This document shows, piece after piece, positions 26,511-35,212 of a DNA stretch of 64,000 bases. Below the pieces are notes generated by a model. The model was given only the letters and a program-made list of their open reading frames with translations. It did no database searches and was not told the DNA's origin. Source of the stretch: HLUCCA09 sp965277275 (GTDB lineage Bacteria > Pseudomonadota > Alphaproteobacteria > Rhodobacterales > Rhodobacteraceae); the NCBI GenBank assembly GCA_965277275.1, contig CBDICG010000002.1, positions 2,046,001-2,110,000 on the forward strand. Reading direction: 5' to 3'. Every line of letters begins with the position of its first letter. Within the stretch, counting starts at the first letter, position 1. The position numbers were made by a program, and so were the translations under genes.

Positions 26511-26794
26511 TCGACAAGCTGATCGTCGCACCGGACGATCCCGCACGGGCGCGCGCCTTCGGGCGCATGGCCTTCATGGAGTGGCTCGGTGCCTTGCCGG
26601 GTGACGTGAGCTTTCCGCTCGCGGCCATGGAAGCCTACGATCGCACCCGGGCCGTGGCCCGGATCTCCTACGCGGCCGAGGTCTTTCGCGCGCTCCTCGT
26701 CGAAGCCGTGCATATGCCGCCTCGTCCGCTGTCGCTGACGCTTCCCAGCCCGCATCGCCGGGGCGGAGCGCGCACCCGGCGGCTGCCGTTCTAG
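26492..26794 (+). CDS. Small protein of unknown function, riboswitch-controlled by position
   Basis: This 100-aa ORF has GGAGG about seven bases before its ATG. The first 73 residues (from MDLQPLIDKLIVAPDD to FRALLVEA) look like a real helical cytosolic protein with balanced charge. The tail (LTLPSPHRRGGARTRR) is low-complexity and resembles read-through of intergenic DNA. It overlaps the 40-aa frame and ends just before the lipoprotein gene. By position it is the first sizeable gene under the cobalamin riboswitch. I do not recognise it. Confidence 0.5.
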   Translation: MDLQPLIDKLIVAPDDPARARAFGRMAFMEWLGALPGDVSFPLAAMEAYDRTRAVARISYAAEVFRALLVEAVHMPPRPLSLTLPSPHRRGGARTRRLPF

Positions 26795-26796
26795 CG

Positions 26797-27189
26797 GTGC
26801 TGCAGCGAACCCGTTGGTGCGCCGTCGCGGGTCTGACCCTCGCCGTCGCAGGATGCGCGACGCCTCCGCCGATGGCGACGGATGCCGAGATTCAGGTGCT
26901 GGAGCGTTCACTGTCGGGGGGATCCGGTGGCGGGAGCGCGACCGGGGCAGGCGTGTCGGCTTCCCGGCCCACGAACCCGTTCGGGACGAGGGTCACACTG
27001 GGGCCGCCGCCCAATCCCCTCGCCCCCGAAGCGCAGCCGCCGGGCGCGATCGTCGCGGGTCCGGCCGCGCCAATCGCCGAAGACGCGGTGACCGATCTAG
27101 AACGCCGCAACGACGAACGCTTTTACGGCACGCAATCGGATTGCCTCGCCGCGCGGGGGACGTTTACCGTCCGCGGTTGCCTGCGCTGA
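26797..27189 (+). CDS. Small putative lipoprotein
   Basis: This 130-aa protein starts at GTG 26797, two bases after the preceding stop. A lipoprotein signal peptide ends in the lipobox LAVAGC (cysteine at about 20). The mature part has a Gly/Ser/Pro-rich linker and a short C-terminal segment with two cysteines (SDCLAARGTFTVRGCLR), which may form a disulfide. It should be anchored in the outer or inner membrane. No domain family is recognised. It may be co-transcribed with the riboswitch-linked ORF. Confidence 0.6.
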   Translation: MLQRTRWCAVAGLTLAVAGCATPPPMATDAEIQVLERSLSGGSGGGSATGAGVSASRPTNPFGTRVTLGPPPNPLAPEAQPPGAIVAGPAAPIAEDAVTDLERRNDERFYGTQSDCLAARGTFTVRGCLR

Positions 27190-27479
27190 TTGCTCGGGCG
27201 CCCAATGCGAATGTGCCGGTCGAAACAAGAGCTTGTTATGAGAAGCGTCGCCCATGCCGGGGGCGCTGGGCCCAACTCCGCCGTGGTGCTCGACCCGGGG
27301 CCCGACGACGCACTGACAGCCACGAACACGATGCGATAAAGCTTTGCACAGGGCGGTGGCCTGGAGCGGAGATCCTGCGCCACGCCAGCCCTGAGAGATT
27401 TCATTGGCACGGTAGAGCGCTCGCTTTTCCACCATGTGTCAGCGCGGGCCTGTGTGCCCCGCCGGCGGAAGGAGACACG

Positions 27480-29402
27480 ATGGGCCTTGCCCGAGCCGCG
27501 TTCACCGCGACCCTGATCACTGCCGCCAGCGTCCTGACGGCGCAAGCCCAGGATTTCGTGGGGTCCGAAGCTTGCGTTGCCTGTCACACCGATGAGGCAG
27601 CCGCATGGTCGGGATCGCACCATGCGCTGGCCTGGACCCTTCCGACGGCGGACAACATCCTGGCCGATTTCGACGGCACGGATTTCTCTCTCGATGGCAT
27701 GACCGCCCGGTTCCGGATCTCGCCCGAGGGCACCTACCATGTGTCGGTCACCGAGACGGATGGCGTGACAACCGACTACCAGGTTCATTCCGTCGCGGGT
27801 GTCGAGCCGCTCCAGCAATACCTGCTCGAGACCGAGCCAGGCCGATTGCAGAGTTTCGACGTGGTTTGGGACACCGAGGCGGGGGGATGGTTCCATCTCT
27901 ATCCCGATCAGGAGCTCCCGCCGGACGACGCCTTGCACTGGACCGGCCCGTACAAATCCTGGAACGCGCGCTGCGCGGAATGCCATGCGACCGGCTACGA
28001 GAAGAACTACGACGCCGCCACGCGGAGCTACGCGTCGACGCAGGCTGAGATCGGCGTCGGCTGCGAGGCCTGCCACGGGCCAGGCTCCGCGCATCTTGCG
28101 TGGACCGAGGGCCTGGAGATCGCGGAGAGTGGCGCAGATCTCGACGCTTACGGCTTCTCGCAGGGCTTTGCGTCCACCGAGGCGACGATCCAGCAATGCG
28201 CCACGTGCCACTCGCGCCGAGAGGCCTTCTCCGGTGCGTCACCGGATCCGGGGGCGAGCTATCACGACAGCTACAACCTCGCCTTGCTGCGCCCCGGTCT
28301 CTATTTCGCCGACGGTCAGATCCGGGACGAGGTCTACGTCTACGGCTCGTTCCTGCAATCGAAGATGTACGCCGCCGGGGTTGGCTGCCTAGATTGCCAC
28401 GACGCGCATTCCGCCCGGCGGATCGCCGAGGGCAATGCCGTTTGTACCCAATGCCATTCCGAGGCGGGCAATCCCCGGTTCGAGACATTGCGACCAGCGG
28501 AGTATGACAGCCCCGCGCATCACTTCCACGCCCCCGGCACGGAAGGTGCCCAGTGCAAGAGCTGCCACGCGCCCGAGCGGGTCTATATGGGCAACGATTG
28601 GCGTGCCGATCATTCCTTCCGGGTGCCGCGGCCGGATCTTGCCGCCGAGACCGGCGCGCCCGATGCCTGCACGACGTGCCATACCGAAAGGGATGCCGCC
28701 TGGGCCGCCTCCGAGATCGCCACGCGGTTCCCCGAGAGCCGCCATCGCGGCCCCCATTTCGGGCAGGTGCTGGCACGTGGTCGTGAGGATCCCGTCGCCG
28801 CGGCGGGCGATCTCGCGGATCTGGCCGCCGATCCGGATCAGTCCGGACTTGTCCGGGCCACGGCGCTCTGGCTTCTGGAGAACGCGAACTCGCCCACAAC
28901 GGCCGAGCGTCTTGCCCCGCTGATCGAAGACCCGGATCCCGTCGTGCGCGCGGCGGCTGTTGGCTTGCAGCGTGCGGCGCCGGCCATGGAGCGGGTGCAG
29001 CGTGTCGTGGCGCGACTGGCCGACCCTGCGCGCGTAGTGCGGGTGCAGGCGGTGCAGGCGATGGTCGACGCGCCGATCGCCCGGTTGCCCCGGCGCATGC
29101 AAGCCGATCTGAACGAAGCCATGGCCGAGTGGCGCCGGGTGCTGTTCAACCGGTTCGACTTTCCCGAAACGCACCTTCAGCTCGGGGGCTGGGCGCTGGT
29201 GCAACGTAACATCCCGGCGGCCGAGCAGGCATTCCGCACGGCGGTGGATCTCGATCCCCAGCAGGCCAACGCCTGGGTGATGCTGGTGCGGCTGGCCTTC
29301 GCCACCGATGGTCCGGCAGCGGCGCAGGAGGTGCTTGGCGACGCCCTTGCACGCCTGCCACAGGACCCGGCATTGCGGGCGCTCGAGGCGGATCTGCGCT
29401 AG
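27480..29402 (+). CDS. Secreted octahaem cytochrome c with HEAT/TPR-like C-terminus
   Basis: This 640-aa protein starts at ATG 27480 behind GGAAGGAG, although the frame is open far upstream. A signal peptide (about 1-23) precedes eight CxxCH haem-binding motifs: CVACH, CAECH, CEACH, CATCH, CLDCH, CTQCH, CKSCH and CTTCH, between about residues 32 and 400. The arrangement is that of the cytochrome c554/multihaem family. The C-terminal third contains HEAT-like (about 430-530) and TPR-like (about 560-630) helical repeats. It should be a periplasmic electron-transfer protein or oxidoreductase; the substrate cannot be read from sequence. The convergent neighbour is a DUF3179 protein. Confidence 0.9.
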   Translation: MGLARAAFTATLITAASVLTAQAQDFVGSEACVACHTDEAAAWSGSHHALAWTLPTADNILADFDGTDFSLDGMTARFRISPEGTYHVSVTETDGVTTDYQVHSVAGVEPLQQYLLETEPGRLQSFDVVWDTEAGGWFHLYPDQELPPDDALHWTGPYKSWNARCAECHATGYEKNYDAATRSYASTQAEIGVGCEACHGPGSAHLAWTEGLEIAESGADLDAYGFSQGFASTEATIQQCATCHSRREAFSGASPDPGASYHDSYNLALLRPGLYFADGQIRDEVYVYGSFLQSKMYAAGVGCLDCHDAHSARRIAEGNAVCTQCHSEAGNPRFETLRPAEYDSPAHHFHAPGTEGAQCKSCHAPERVYMGNDWRADHSFRVPRPDLAAETGAPDACTTCHTERDAAWAASEIATRFPESRHRGPHFGQVLARGREDPVAAAGDLADLAADPDQSGLVRATALWLLENANSPTTAERLAPLIEDPDPVVRAAAVGLQRAAPAMERVQRVVARLADPARVVRVQAVQAMVDAPIARLPRRMQADLNEAMAEWRRVLFNRFDFPETHLQLGGWALVQRNIPAAEQAFRTAVDLDPQQANAWVMLVRLAFATDGPAAAQEVLGDALARLPQDPALRALEADLR

Positions 29403-29756
29403 GGCCGGGCTTCGCCGCCGGGCACGTCGTTCCTGCGGCCCCGCGCGTGAGCCGCCGGGATTCAGGTATTTGGGCCAAGATGAAGGGGGCGGCCGCCGTT
29501 CTTTGCCCGCTTTCTTGGGGATCTTGGGACCCTTTGTGGAACTCTATGGAGGGTGGGGTCGCGTCGTGGCGGTGGGCCGTGGCGCGACCGGGTGTGCGCA
29601 GCCTTGACCTGGCCTGGTGTGCGGTTTGGCGCGCATGCCCGGACGCAATTGACGGCGATCAGGGAGGATCTCGCCCGGATTGTCACGGCGCATTGGCGCT
29701 GGAAGTTCGGAGAGCCGGAGCGGCAGTGCGCGCCGTCCGAAATGAGCGAGGCGGTC
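29403..29756. other. 354-bp intergenic stretch between convergent genes
   Basis: I find no convincing gene here. The segment around 29453-29490, with GGTATTTGGGCCAAGATGAAG, resembles an intergenic motif that I remember as frequent in Rhodobacteraceae genomes. A frame through 29640-29750 (HARTQLTAIREDLARIVTAHW) looks mildly protein-like and might be a gene fragment, but it has no start signal. Confidence 0.4.
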
Positions 29757-31142
29757 TCAGCCGGGCCAGAGGGCGGTGCCGGGGTGGAACTGCGACCAGG
29801 CAAACCAGAAGGCCTGGTGGCTGCCCAGATCCGCGCCGTCATCACCGACCACGCGGATGCCGCCGGCATCGAGCGCCAGGCGCACGTTCTCGTAGGTGAC
29901 GTCCTCGCCGCCCTGGAGGGCGAGCATGGCCGCGCTGCGCTGGAACGCGACCGGCTGGCCCGACGGTGTCACCACCCCGATGACGTCTTCGTGCACGGGC
30001 AGGCGCGGATCGACGTCGCCGACCGGAAAGATCGGGCCGTCGGCATCGCGGCCGTTGCGAAAGTCGAAGTCGCGCCCGAGCGCCAGCGCCTCGACCAGCA
30101 CGGTCGTTTCGGGATGTGCCGCCTTCCATGTGCCCCAATCGGTCGTGACGACGGTTGCCTGCTGGAGGGTTACGTTCTTTTCCGCCAGAGGGCCGGTGAC
30201 GGCCTTTCCGAGGAACGTGTCAAAGACAGAGAACGTAGTGACATCGTACATGACCTTGTTGGAGCGGATGAGCAGACCCGATGTACGCAGCACGGGGCGA
30301 TCGATGCCGTCCGGCAAACCGTCTGTGAAGTAGGCCTGCGCCGCGCCGCACAGCGTGCAGTAGGGAATTCCGAGGGTCCGTCCGCCGAGCGTGTCGTTGA
30401 CCATCTCGCGCACTTCCATGATGCGCCGGGGGTAGGCCCTGTAGTCGCCGTTGACCTCGATGCCGAAGACGATGGCGTCGTCGTCGAGCCATGTCGCTTT
30501 GGCGGCTGTGCTGACCTCCGGGTTGTCGGCGGCCGGGATGCAATTGCAGGGCTGATCGGTGGTGTCGTAGGGCCGGTCATCGATCAGGACGCCGCCCCAG
30601 GAGACGAGCCGCCAGTCGATGTCGCCCTCGATGAAGATCTTTTCCCAGCCCGGGATCATGCCGGTGAAGATCGCGCGCTTCACCTCGAGGTAGCCGGGGG
30701 GGGCGGGGATATCCCAGGCGATCAGGTGGTCGGTGACGGTGCCCCACGGGTTCTGGGCAGCCAGCTCCTTGCCCAGCAACTCGGAGGCCGCGCCATGCAG
30801 GAGGGACGTGAGCCCGGGGCCCGTGGAAAAGCGCATGAGATCCGCGATGTGCCAGACCAAACGCGGATCGCCCGATGCCGCGATTTCTGTCAGGGCGGTG
30901 GCCTGATCGCGGCCCCACTGGCGCTGCTCGACGCTGTTCACGAACGCCATGCGGACAGCGATCTCAAGCCCTTCGGTGAGCGGACCTTCGGCGACGTCCG
31001 GTGGCGCTCCGAACGCGTCGAGCACGTATTGGGGCGGCATGGTCGCATCTTCGGCCAGGGCGGGCCCGACCCAGAGGAGCGCCACAAGCAGGCCCATGGC
31101 GCGCAGGACGGAACGGGGTCCGAGGGCGAGAGATGGTGTCAT
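29757..31142 (-). CDS. DUF3179-domain secreted protein
   Basis: This 461-aa protein starts at ATG 31142 with AAGGAAGGA upstream. A signal peptide ends near GPALAED (about residue 30). The core is a DUF3179 domain, recognised by the segment RRIMEVREMVNDTLGG followed by IPYCTLCGAAQAYF, where the CxxC pair is a family hallmark, and by a later GxxTxWxxW-like stretch (TTDWGTWKAAHP). A second cysteine pair (QPCNCIP) precedes it and may take part in metal or disulfide binding. The biochemical function of DUF3179 is not established to my knowledge. It is convergent with the octahaem cytochrome gene. Confidence 0.88.
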   Translation of the reverse strand: MTPSLALGPRSVLRAMGLLVALLWVGPALAEDATMPPQYVLDAFGAPPDVAEGPLTEGLEIAVRMAFVNSVEQRQWGRDQATALTEIAASGDPRLVWHIADLMRFSTGPGLTSLLHGAASELLGKELAAQNPWGTVTDHLIAWDIPAPPGYLEVKRAIFTGMIPGWEKIFIEGDIDWRLVSWGGVLIDDRPYDTTDQPCNCIPAADNPEVSTAAKATWLDDDAIVFGIEVNGDYRAYPRRIMEVREMVNDTLGGRTLGIPYCTLCGAAQAYFTDGLPDGIDRPVLRTSGLLIRSNKVMYDVTTFSVFDTFLGKAVTGPLAEKNVTLQQATVVTTDWGTWKAAHPETTVLVEALALGRDFDFRNGRDADGPIFPVGDVDPRLPVHEDVIGVVTPSGQPVAFQRSAAMLALQGGEDVTYENVRLALDAGGIRVVGDDGADLGSHQAFWFAWSQFHPGTALWPG

Positions 31143-31441
31143 GGGCGGGTCCTTCCTTTGCCGCGGTCGACGGGTGCGCCGCCAGCGAAGGGCTCGCGCG
31201 GGCCCCAAGGGACCAGCACGGTGCGTGCTCCGGCATCCGCTCCGTCACTATCGGCGCAATGGTCTGGCCCCGCGAATCACGAACGCATCAGGGCGGAGTG
31301 AGGACCGCTGGCGCAGGGCGACGGGCGCGTGCCTGAGCAGGAGACCGCAACGCGGGGGATATGCGCCGCCCCGGATACAGATCTACTGCGATACGGTACG
31401 TTTCTGCGGGTCGCGCCCTTCGCGCCGTGGTTTGCGCTCCG

Positions 31442-32743
31442 CTAGTAGGCGGCCTCGTAGGCGCGGCACTGGCCTTCGGTGTCGAGCGCTTCGACATGTG
31501 CGATCTCGGCCTCCTTGTGGAGCCGATAGACCGACGCGAACGGCGGGCGAAACCATGACGTGACCGTCTCGTTCGAGGAAAACTGGTCGAGCGCGGCGCC
31601 GAGCGTTGTGGGCAGGCGTGTGAGGCCCTTCGCCGCCAGCTCTTCGGCGGACAGGAGCGACACGTCCTCTTCCGTCGGGACCGGTGCGGCGAGCTCCTCT
31701 TCGATGCCCTGGCATCCTGCGTGCACGATTGCCGCGAGCGCGAGGTGCGGGCATGCGGCGGCGTCTGCCGCGCGGTATTCGAGGTTGAATTGGCGGGCGA
31801 TGCTGGCGGGGTCTTTCGCGGTGACAGGGCAGACCCGAAGCGATGCCTCGCGATCCCGAAAGCCGAGATTGTTGTAGGCGGCGGACCAGCGGTGCGGTGT
31901 GAGGCGCAGATACGAGATGACGGACGGCGCGGTGAGCGCAAGGATCGCATCGAGGTACTTCAGAACCCCCGCGGAGAACGCCCCCGCGAGGGGCGACAGG
32001 CCGTGCGGCGCGTCGGGGTCGTACGTCATGGGCTTCCCATCGGCATCGACGAAGCTCATGTGAACGTGCACGCCATTGCCCACGCTCGCCGGATCCCGGA
32101 TCGGCGTGAACGTGGCGGCCTCGCCCAGATGGCGGGCTGTGGCCCGCGTAAGCTCGCGCAGGATCACGGCGGCGTCCGCTGCGCGCACGCCCAGCTCCGG
32201 CCCGATGACGACCTCGTACTGGTTTGGTCCGTATTCCTTCATGATGCTGTCGGGCGTGAGCCCGGCGCTTGTGAGATTTTGCATGAGGTTCTCGCAGAGG
32301 ATGCGTTGCGCCTCGAAGCCGGCACGCCCGAAGGCTTCGCCGGCCAGCTCCGTTTCGGATTTCAACTGGAACTCGTGCTCGAACGCCGCCAGCAACCGGG
32401 CGCCCGCGAGACGTTCCAGCCGCGCGAGGGCTTCCTTCAGAATTGTGCGGGTGCAGAGCGCCCAAGGCTCGCCCTCGAGCGACACGATATCGCCCAGCAT
32501 GAAGTGCTCGGTCTGCGGGCCGTAGGCGATGCGAACCTCGGCGTCGCTGTCCGGGATCAGCAGCAGGTCGCCCAGCGCGCCGAAGGGGCTTTCGCCGATC
32601 CCGTCGAAGCACGTGATCTGCACGTTGGTCGGCGTCCAGCCAACCCCACGCTTCAGCCGCCGTTCTAGATCCGCGGCCGGGAAGGCCTTGCCGCGAACCT
32701 TGCCCGCGAGATCACAGGTTGCCGCGTAGATCAGTGGCATCAT
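31442..32743 (-). CDS. Glutamine synthetase-family ligase
   Basis: This 433-aa protein has a short N-terminal beta-grasp region (CDLAGKVRGKAFP) and the C-terminal catalytic (guanido kinase-fold) domain. Metal and substrate motifs are EHEFQL, GNGVHVHMSF and RLTPHRWSAAYNNLGFRDRE. Length and motifs fit the GlnA-like subgroup that includes gamma-glutamylpolyamine and other gamma-glutamyl ligases rather than housekeeping GlnA. It overlaps the RpiR regulator gene by four bases, so the two form one leftward operon. With the divergent amidohydrolases it suggests use of a formylated or amidated nitrogen compound. The amine substrate cannot be fixed from sequence. Confidence 0.85.
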   Translation of the reverse strand: MMPLIYAATCDLAGKVRGKAFPAADLERRLKRGVGWTPTNVQITCFDGIGESPFGALGDLLLIPDSDAEVRIAYGPQTEHFMLGDIVSLEGEPWALCTRTILKEALARLERLAGARLLAAFEHEFQLKSETELAGEAFGRAGFEAQRILCENLMQNLTSAGLTPDSIMKEYGPNQYEVVIGPELGVRAADAAVILRELTRATARHLGEAATFTPIRDPASVGNGVHVHMSFVDADGKPMTYDPDAPHGLSPLAGAFSAGVLKYLDAILALTAPSVISYLRLTPHRWSAAYNNLGFRDREASLRVCPVTAKDPASIARQFNLEYRAADAAACPHLALAAIVHAGCQGIEEELAAPVPTEEDVSLLSAEELAAKGLTRLPTTLGAALDQFSSNETVTSWFRPPFASVYRLHKEAEIAHVEALDTEGQCRAYEAAY

Positions 32744-33612
32744 CGGCTGTCGTCCTTTTCGATGTCGCGTGCCGCATCCCAGGCGGTGATGCGGGAGCGG
32801 ACCTTGTCCCAGTCTTCACTGGCCACGCGCGCTGCAAGGGCTTCGGTGATGGCGAGCGCGGCGGCGTAGCTGTCCCAGATGGTGCCGGTTTCTATCGGAA
32901 CGGCAAGCACTTCGGCGGCTGTCCGGTTGATCGGAGAGAGCCACCTGTCGGTCATGACCACAACCTGCGTCTTGCGGTCGCGCGCCGCCCTTTCGGCGAG
33001 AGCTTCGAGCCCGCGCTCGTAGCGGCGGAAGTCGAAGGCCACGAGAACGTCGCCGGACTTCATGCGCAGCAGGTACTCGGGCCAGGCCTCGGGATCGCGG
33101 CTCATGTGGTACACACCGGGCCGGGCCTGACCGAGATGGAAGGCGAGGTGCCGCGCGATGTTGTCGCTCACCCGCCCGCCGATGGTGTAGAGAGTGCGGC
33201 GCGGGTCGGCAGCCAGGCCGCAGATCCTGTCAAACTGCGCCTCGGTAATCGCCCGGGAGGCCGATTGCACCTGTGCGGCGGCCCGGTCGACGAATTCCGC
33301 CAGATACCCGCCCTCGATTGTTTCTGATGCCTCGTGGATCTCGACCGGCGAGAGCGCGCTTTCTCGCAGTTCGGCAAGGAGCTGGCGCTGCATCTCCGCA
33401 TAGCCAGAGAGCCCCATCTTGGCGACGAAGCGCGAGACAGACGGCGGCGAAACCTCCGCCCGCTCCGCCAGCTCATGGATCGGCGCAAGGCCGGCATAGG
33501 GATAGTCCGACAGGAACGCCGCCGCCAACTTGCGCTCCGTCTTGGTCAGACTGCCCGAGTGCTGCTCGATCATGCTGCGAACCGACATCCACGCAGGGTT
33601 GTTGGCGATCAT
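32740..33612 (-). CDS. MurR/RpiR-family transcriptional regulator
   Basis: This 290-aa protein has an N-terminal HTH_6 domain (about 8-85, with LAERAEVSPPSVSRFVAKMGLSG as recognition region) and a C-terminal SIS domain (about 130-260, TIGGRVSDNIARHLAFHL) that in this family binds phosphosugars or related ligands. It is encoded divergently from the amidohydrolase operon, with a 58-bp gap containing a GAAA-N6-TTTC element, and so probably controls both directions. A SIS regulator in a nitrogen-compound cluster is found elsewhere in Rhodobacterales and Rhizobiales, so the ligand need not be a sugar. Confidence 0.9.
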   Translation of the reverse strand: MIANNPAWMSVRSMIEQHSGSLTKTERKLAAAFLSDYPYAGLAPIHELAERAEVSPPSVSRFVAKMGLSGYAEMQRQLLAELRESALSPVEIHEASETIEGGYLAEFVDRAAAQVQSASRAITEAQFDRICGLAADPRRTLYTIGGRVSDNIARHLAFHLGQARPGVYHMSRDPEAWPEYLLRMKSGDVLVAFDFRRYERGLEALAERAARDRKTQVVVMTDRWLSPINRTAAEVLAVPIETGTIWDSYAAALAITEALAARVASEDWDKVRSRITAWDAARDIEKDDSR

Positions 33613-33642
33613 ATTTCAGTCAACGCAAATCCGACTCGCATT

Positions 33643-33656
33643 GAAAAAAAGATTTC
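33643..33656. promoter_or_regulatory. Possible RpiR operator
   Basis: The sequence GAAAAAAAGATTTC is a GAAA-N6-TTTC dyad in the short gap between the RpiR gene and the divergent amidohydrolase gene. RpiR-family sites often have this form, but with so short a motif chance is a real alternative. Confidence 0.35.
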
Positions 33657-33670
33657 GCCAGAGTGCGGGG

Positions 33671-34441
33671 ATGGATGCGCTGGACCAAATGGGGGTCCTC
33701 GGCCCCGGCGACCCCGACCCTGTGGAGGTGATGCACCCCGACAGTGGTTCGGAAGTGCTGCTGGTCTGCGAGCACGCGGGCTGGGCAGTGCCGGCAGCGC
33801 TGGGCGACCTCGGGATTCCGCGCAGCGTTCTCGACAGTCATCGCGGCTGGGACATTGGCGCTGCCGCAGTGGCCCGACGTCTGGCCGAGCACTTGCAGGC
33901 GCCGCTTGTCCTGCAGGCCTATTCCCGCCTCGTCCTTGATGCGAACAGGCCACCGGGCAGCGCGACGTCGATCCCGGACGTCAGCCATGGTGCCGAGATC
34001 CCGGGCAATCGCGCGCTGACACCCGACCAGAAGGCGGCCCGGGTCAGGGATATCTTCGACCCGATGGATCGGGCGATAACGGCGGCGCTGGACCGCGCCC
34101 CGCGCCGTGCCGTCTTCTCGATCCACAGCTTCACGCCGCGCCTCGACGGAGCGCACCGGCCGTGGCACGCCGGAATGCTCACCCGAACATCGCCTGAAAC
34201 CGGCGAGCGCCTGATCGCTTCGCTTCGAAAGCAGGCGCCCGGCCTCACCCTCGCGATGAACGAGCCCTACCGGATCGAGGATGACGGCGATTGGTTCATT
34301 CCGCGCCACGCCGAGCCGCGCGGCCTGCCCCATACACTGATCGAAATTCGCAATGACGAGATCGCCGACGACGCGGGGGCCGCGCGCTGGGCCCAGTGGC
34401 TCGCCCGCGCGATTACGGATGTCCTGGAGGCACTGGAATGA
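33671..34441 (+). CDS. N-formylglutamate amidohydrolase-family protein
   Basis: This 256-aa protein starts at ATG 33671; the open frame extends upstream into the regulator. Family motifs visible are LLVCEHAGWAVP, the metal/substrate loop DSHRGWDIGA, YSRLVLDANRPP, FSIHSFTPRLDG and LIEIRNDEI. HutG-type members hydrolyse N-formyl-L-glutamate to formate and glutamate. This shorter relative may use another N-acyl or N-formyl amino acid. It is translationally coupled to the cysteine hydrolase gene by an ATGA overlap and belongs to a three-gene amide-hydrolysing group controlled by RpiR. Confidence 0.88.
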   Translation: MDALDQMGVLGPGDPDPVEVMHPDSGSEVLLVCEHAGWAVPAALGDLGIPRSVLDSHRGWDIGAAAVARRLAEHLQAPLVLQAYSRLVLDANRPPGSATSIPDVSHGAEIPGNRALTPDQKAARVRDIFDPMDRAITAALDRAPRRAVFSIHSFTPRLDGAHRPWHAGMLTRTSPETGERLIASLRKQAPGLTLAMNEPYRIEDDGDWFIPRHAEPRGLPHTLIEIRNDEIADDAGAARWAQWLARAITDVLEALE

Positions 34442-35085
34442 CCCTCACACGCAACGTACCGCTGGTACCGGCCGAAGCGGCCCTGCTCTTTATCGACGTG
34501 CAGAATTTCTGCGCGCACCGCGATGGCGGTGAGTTCAAGGACCTCGCGCCGGAAGCCTTCGACGCCAAGTACGGCTGGTTCTTCGACCAGCTCCAAGGCC
34601 GTGTCATCCCCAACATGGCGCGCATTCAGGCGGCGTGCCGCGCGGCCGGAATCGAGGTGATGTATACGACGATCGAGAGCCTCACCCTCGACGGCCGCGA
34701 CAGGTCTCTGGACTACAAAATCACCGGGTTCCACGTCCCCAAGGGGTCATGGGATGGCAAGGTCATCGACCAGATTGCCCCTGTCGGCGATGAGATCGTC
34801 CTGCCCAAGACCTCCTCTTCCGTCTTCGTGTCCACCCATATCGATTACATCCTGCGCAATCTCAGGGTCCGCCAGCTGGTGCTCGCCGGGCTGGTGACGG
34901 ACCAGTGTGTCGAGAGCGCGGTCAGGGATGCCTGCGATCTGGGCTACCTCGTCACCCAGGTGACAGACGCCTGCCTGACCTACACCCAGGAGCGGCACGA
35001 CCATTCCCTGCAAACGATCAAGGGCTATTGCAGGCAGCTCGACAGTGACGCGCTGATCGCGGAGCTGGAGGCCACCGCCCCCTGA
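34438..35085 (+). CDS. Isochorismatase-family cysteine hydrolase
   Basis: This 215-aa protein has the catalytic triad of the family: aspartate in LLFIDVQNFC, lysine after the central helix (SWDGKVID region) and cysteine in LAGLVTDQCVESAVRDA. Members include nicotinamidase, N-carbamoylsarcosine amidase and ureidoacrylate hydrolase, all cleaving C-N bonds. It overlaps the upstream gene by four bases and precedes the formamidase. The neighbourhood favours an amide or carbamoyl substrate. Confidence 0.88.
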   Translation: MTLTRNVPLVPAEAALLFIDVQNFCAHRDGGEFKDLAPEAFDAKYGWFFDQLQGRVIPNMARIQAACRAAGIEVMYTTIESLTLDGRDRSLDYKITGFHVPKGSWDGKVIDQIAPVGDEIVLPKTSSSVFVSTHIDYILRNLRVRQLVLAGLVTDQCVESAVRDACDLGYLVTQVTDACLTYTQERHDHSLQTIKGYCRQLDSDALIAELEATAP

Positions 35086-35125
35086 CGGCGACCCTGCCCG
35101 GGCGGATGCGCGCGGCCAACATGGT

Positions 35126-35141
35126 GCAGACACTTGTCTGC
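35126..35141. promoter_or_regulatory. Perfect 16-bp palindrome upstream of the formamidase gene
   Basis: GCAGACACTTGTCTGC (7-bp arms, 2-base centre) lies 72 bases before the formamidase start. No run of T follows, so a regulator site is more likely than a terminator. Confidence 0.4.
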
Positions 35142-35212
35142 CTCGGACGGATTGTTGCCCGGGCGGTCCGGCGCTAGTTCGTAGTCCAGCCCCTGCGAGA
35201 GGATCCCGAGCC

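Noticed and set aside
29553..31301. Long plus-strand frame across the DUF3179 gene
   Set aside because: It is antisense to a gene with a clear signal peptide and DUF3179 motifs. The frame has no credible start and an Arg/Gly/Asp-rich product.
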